From CAWCDJ01 sp963796675 (GTDB lineage: Bacteria; Acidobacteriota; Terriglobia; Bryobacterales; Bryobacteraceae), in the NCBI GenBank assembly GCA_963796675.1, contig CAWCMS010000001.1, positions 310,001-374,000 on the forward strand: a stretch of DNA of 64,000 bases, written 5' to 3'. This document shows positions 63,848-64,000 of this stretch, in pieces; position 1 is the first letter of the stretch, and every line of letters starts with the position of its first letter. The notes beneath the pieces were generated by a model. That model saw only the letters and a program-made list of their open reading frames with translations, made no database searches and was not told where the DNA came from. A program made the position numbers and the translations under genes.

Positions 63848-63864
63848 ATGTATATACATATAAT
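63848..63864 (+). promoter_or_regulatory. Palindromic operator and -10 box before the last gene
   Basis: ATGTATATACAT (63848-63859) is a perfect 12-bp palindrome overlapping TATAAT (63859-63864) by one base. Both palindromes fit ATG(C/T)ATAT(A/G)CAT. The next ATG is at 63865, so either the message is leaderless from an earlier -10 or the start codon lies further on. Confidence 0.6.
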
Positions 63865-64000
63865 ATGTCACCGAGATTATTCCTGACCGCTGCCTTACTT
63901 ACGGCTGTCTCCCTTCCCGCGCTCGCCCAGACTCCGGGCCCCGCACCGGCGAACGTACCCACGACGCGGATTCTCGCCATCGGCAGGCTCACCAACGGCG
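63865..64000 (+). CDS. Exported protein, start only (cut by window end)
   Basis: The visible 45 codons encode a signal peptide (MSPRLFLTAALLTAVSLPAL, cut after AQ) and the first mature residues, ending ILAIGRLTNG at the window edge. The rest is outside the window, so no family is assigned. It lies behind a palindrome shared with the DUF302 gene and is probably in the same regulon. Confidence 0.6.
   Translation, partial: MSPRLFLTAALLTAVSLPALAQTPGPAPANVPTTRILAIGRLTNG

Noticed and set aside
1..64000. CRISPR arrays, tRNA or rRNA genes, insertion sequences, prophage
   Set aside because: No regularly spaced direct repeats, T-arm-like sequences, rRNA blocks, transposases or integrases were noticed on either strand.

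Overview
The window looks like a GC-rich Acidobacteriota chromosome, most like the Solibacter/Bryobacter group. This is inferred from gene content: a long two-module MacB/FtsX-type permease of the acidobacterial kind, a large Oar-like TonB receptor with a carboxypeptidase-regulatory domain, a split methylmalonyl-CoA mutase, bshC, and secreted S9/GH38/S41 hydrolases. No rRNA, tRNA, CRISPR array, transposase or phage gene was seen.

Layout. 0-14 kb is a flagellar locus: fliR (cut by the window edge), flhB, flhA, flhF, fliA, a FliN-like gene and a small membrane coiled-coil gene. A MoxR-like AAA ATPase with an unrecognised partner follows. Then come a sigma-54 activator and flgM-flgN-flgK-flgL, which diverge from an intergenic region carrying two sigma-28 promoters, one per strand. 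14-22.6 kb holds a YgiB/YgiC-like pair, a secreted LolA-like protein, a CPBP protease, a beta-hydroxyacid dehydrogenase, dxr, rseP and bshC. All of these carry frameshifts, very probably from sequence error. 22.6-34.5 kb holds an ABC permease/ATPase pair, a possible structured RNA with a strong terminator, the two-piece methylmalonyl-CoA mutase, a patatin, bamA and ompH (both frameshifted) and a Gly/Asn-rich secreted protein. 34.5-41.6 kb has a minus-strand run (enoyl-CoA hydratase, ribH, nusB, ctpA, guaA) and divergent lepA. 41.7-48.3 kb has a GH38 alpha-mannosidase, an S9 peptidase and a tiny DUF1328 gene. 48.4-52 kb is a complete polyamine-type ABC operon (potABCD). 52-59.1 kb is a probable sialic-acid uptake and catabolism operon with a divergent GntR/FCD regulator and a palindromic operator. 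59.1-64 kb has a TetR gene with a four-part operator coupled to a membrane nitrilase-like gene, a Met-rich outer-membrane protein, and a small MarR-linked set in which two genes carry near-identical palindromes at their promoters.

How the genes work together. FliA, its likely anti-sigma factor FlgM, and FliA-type promoters in front of both flgM and the sigma-54 activator gene form a regulatory loop inside one locus. In the 52-59 kb operon an outer-membrane receptor, a secreted sialidase, a NanA-type lyase and an MFS carrier give a path from glycan to pyruvate and ManNAc. Several genes have a -10-like hexamer only 7-10 nt before the start codon, which suggests leaderless mRNAs.

Limits. All calls are from reading the sequence. 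No searches or folding programs were run, and coordinates inside the frameshifted genes are approximate.
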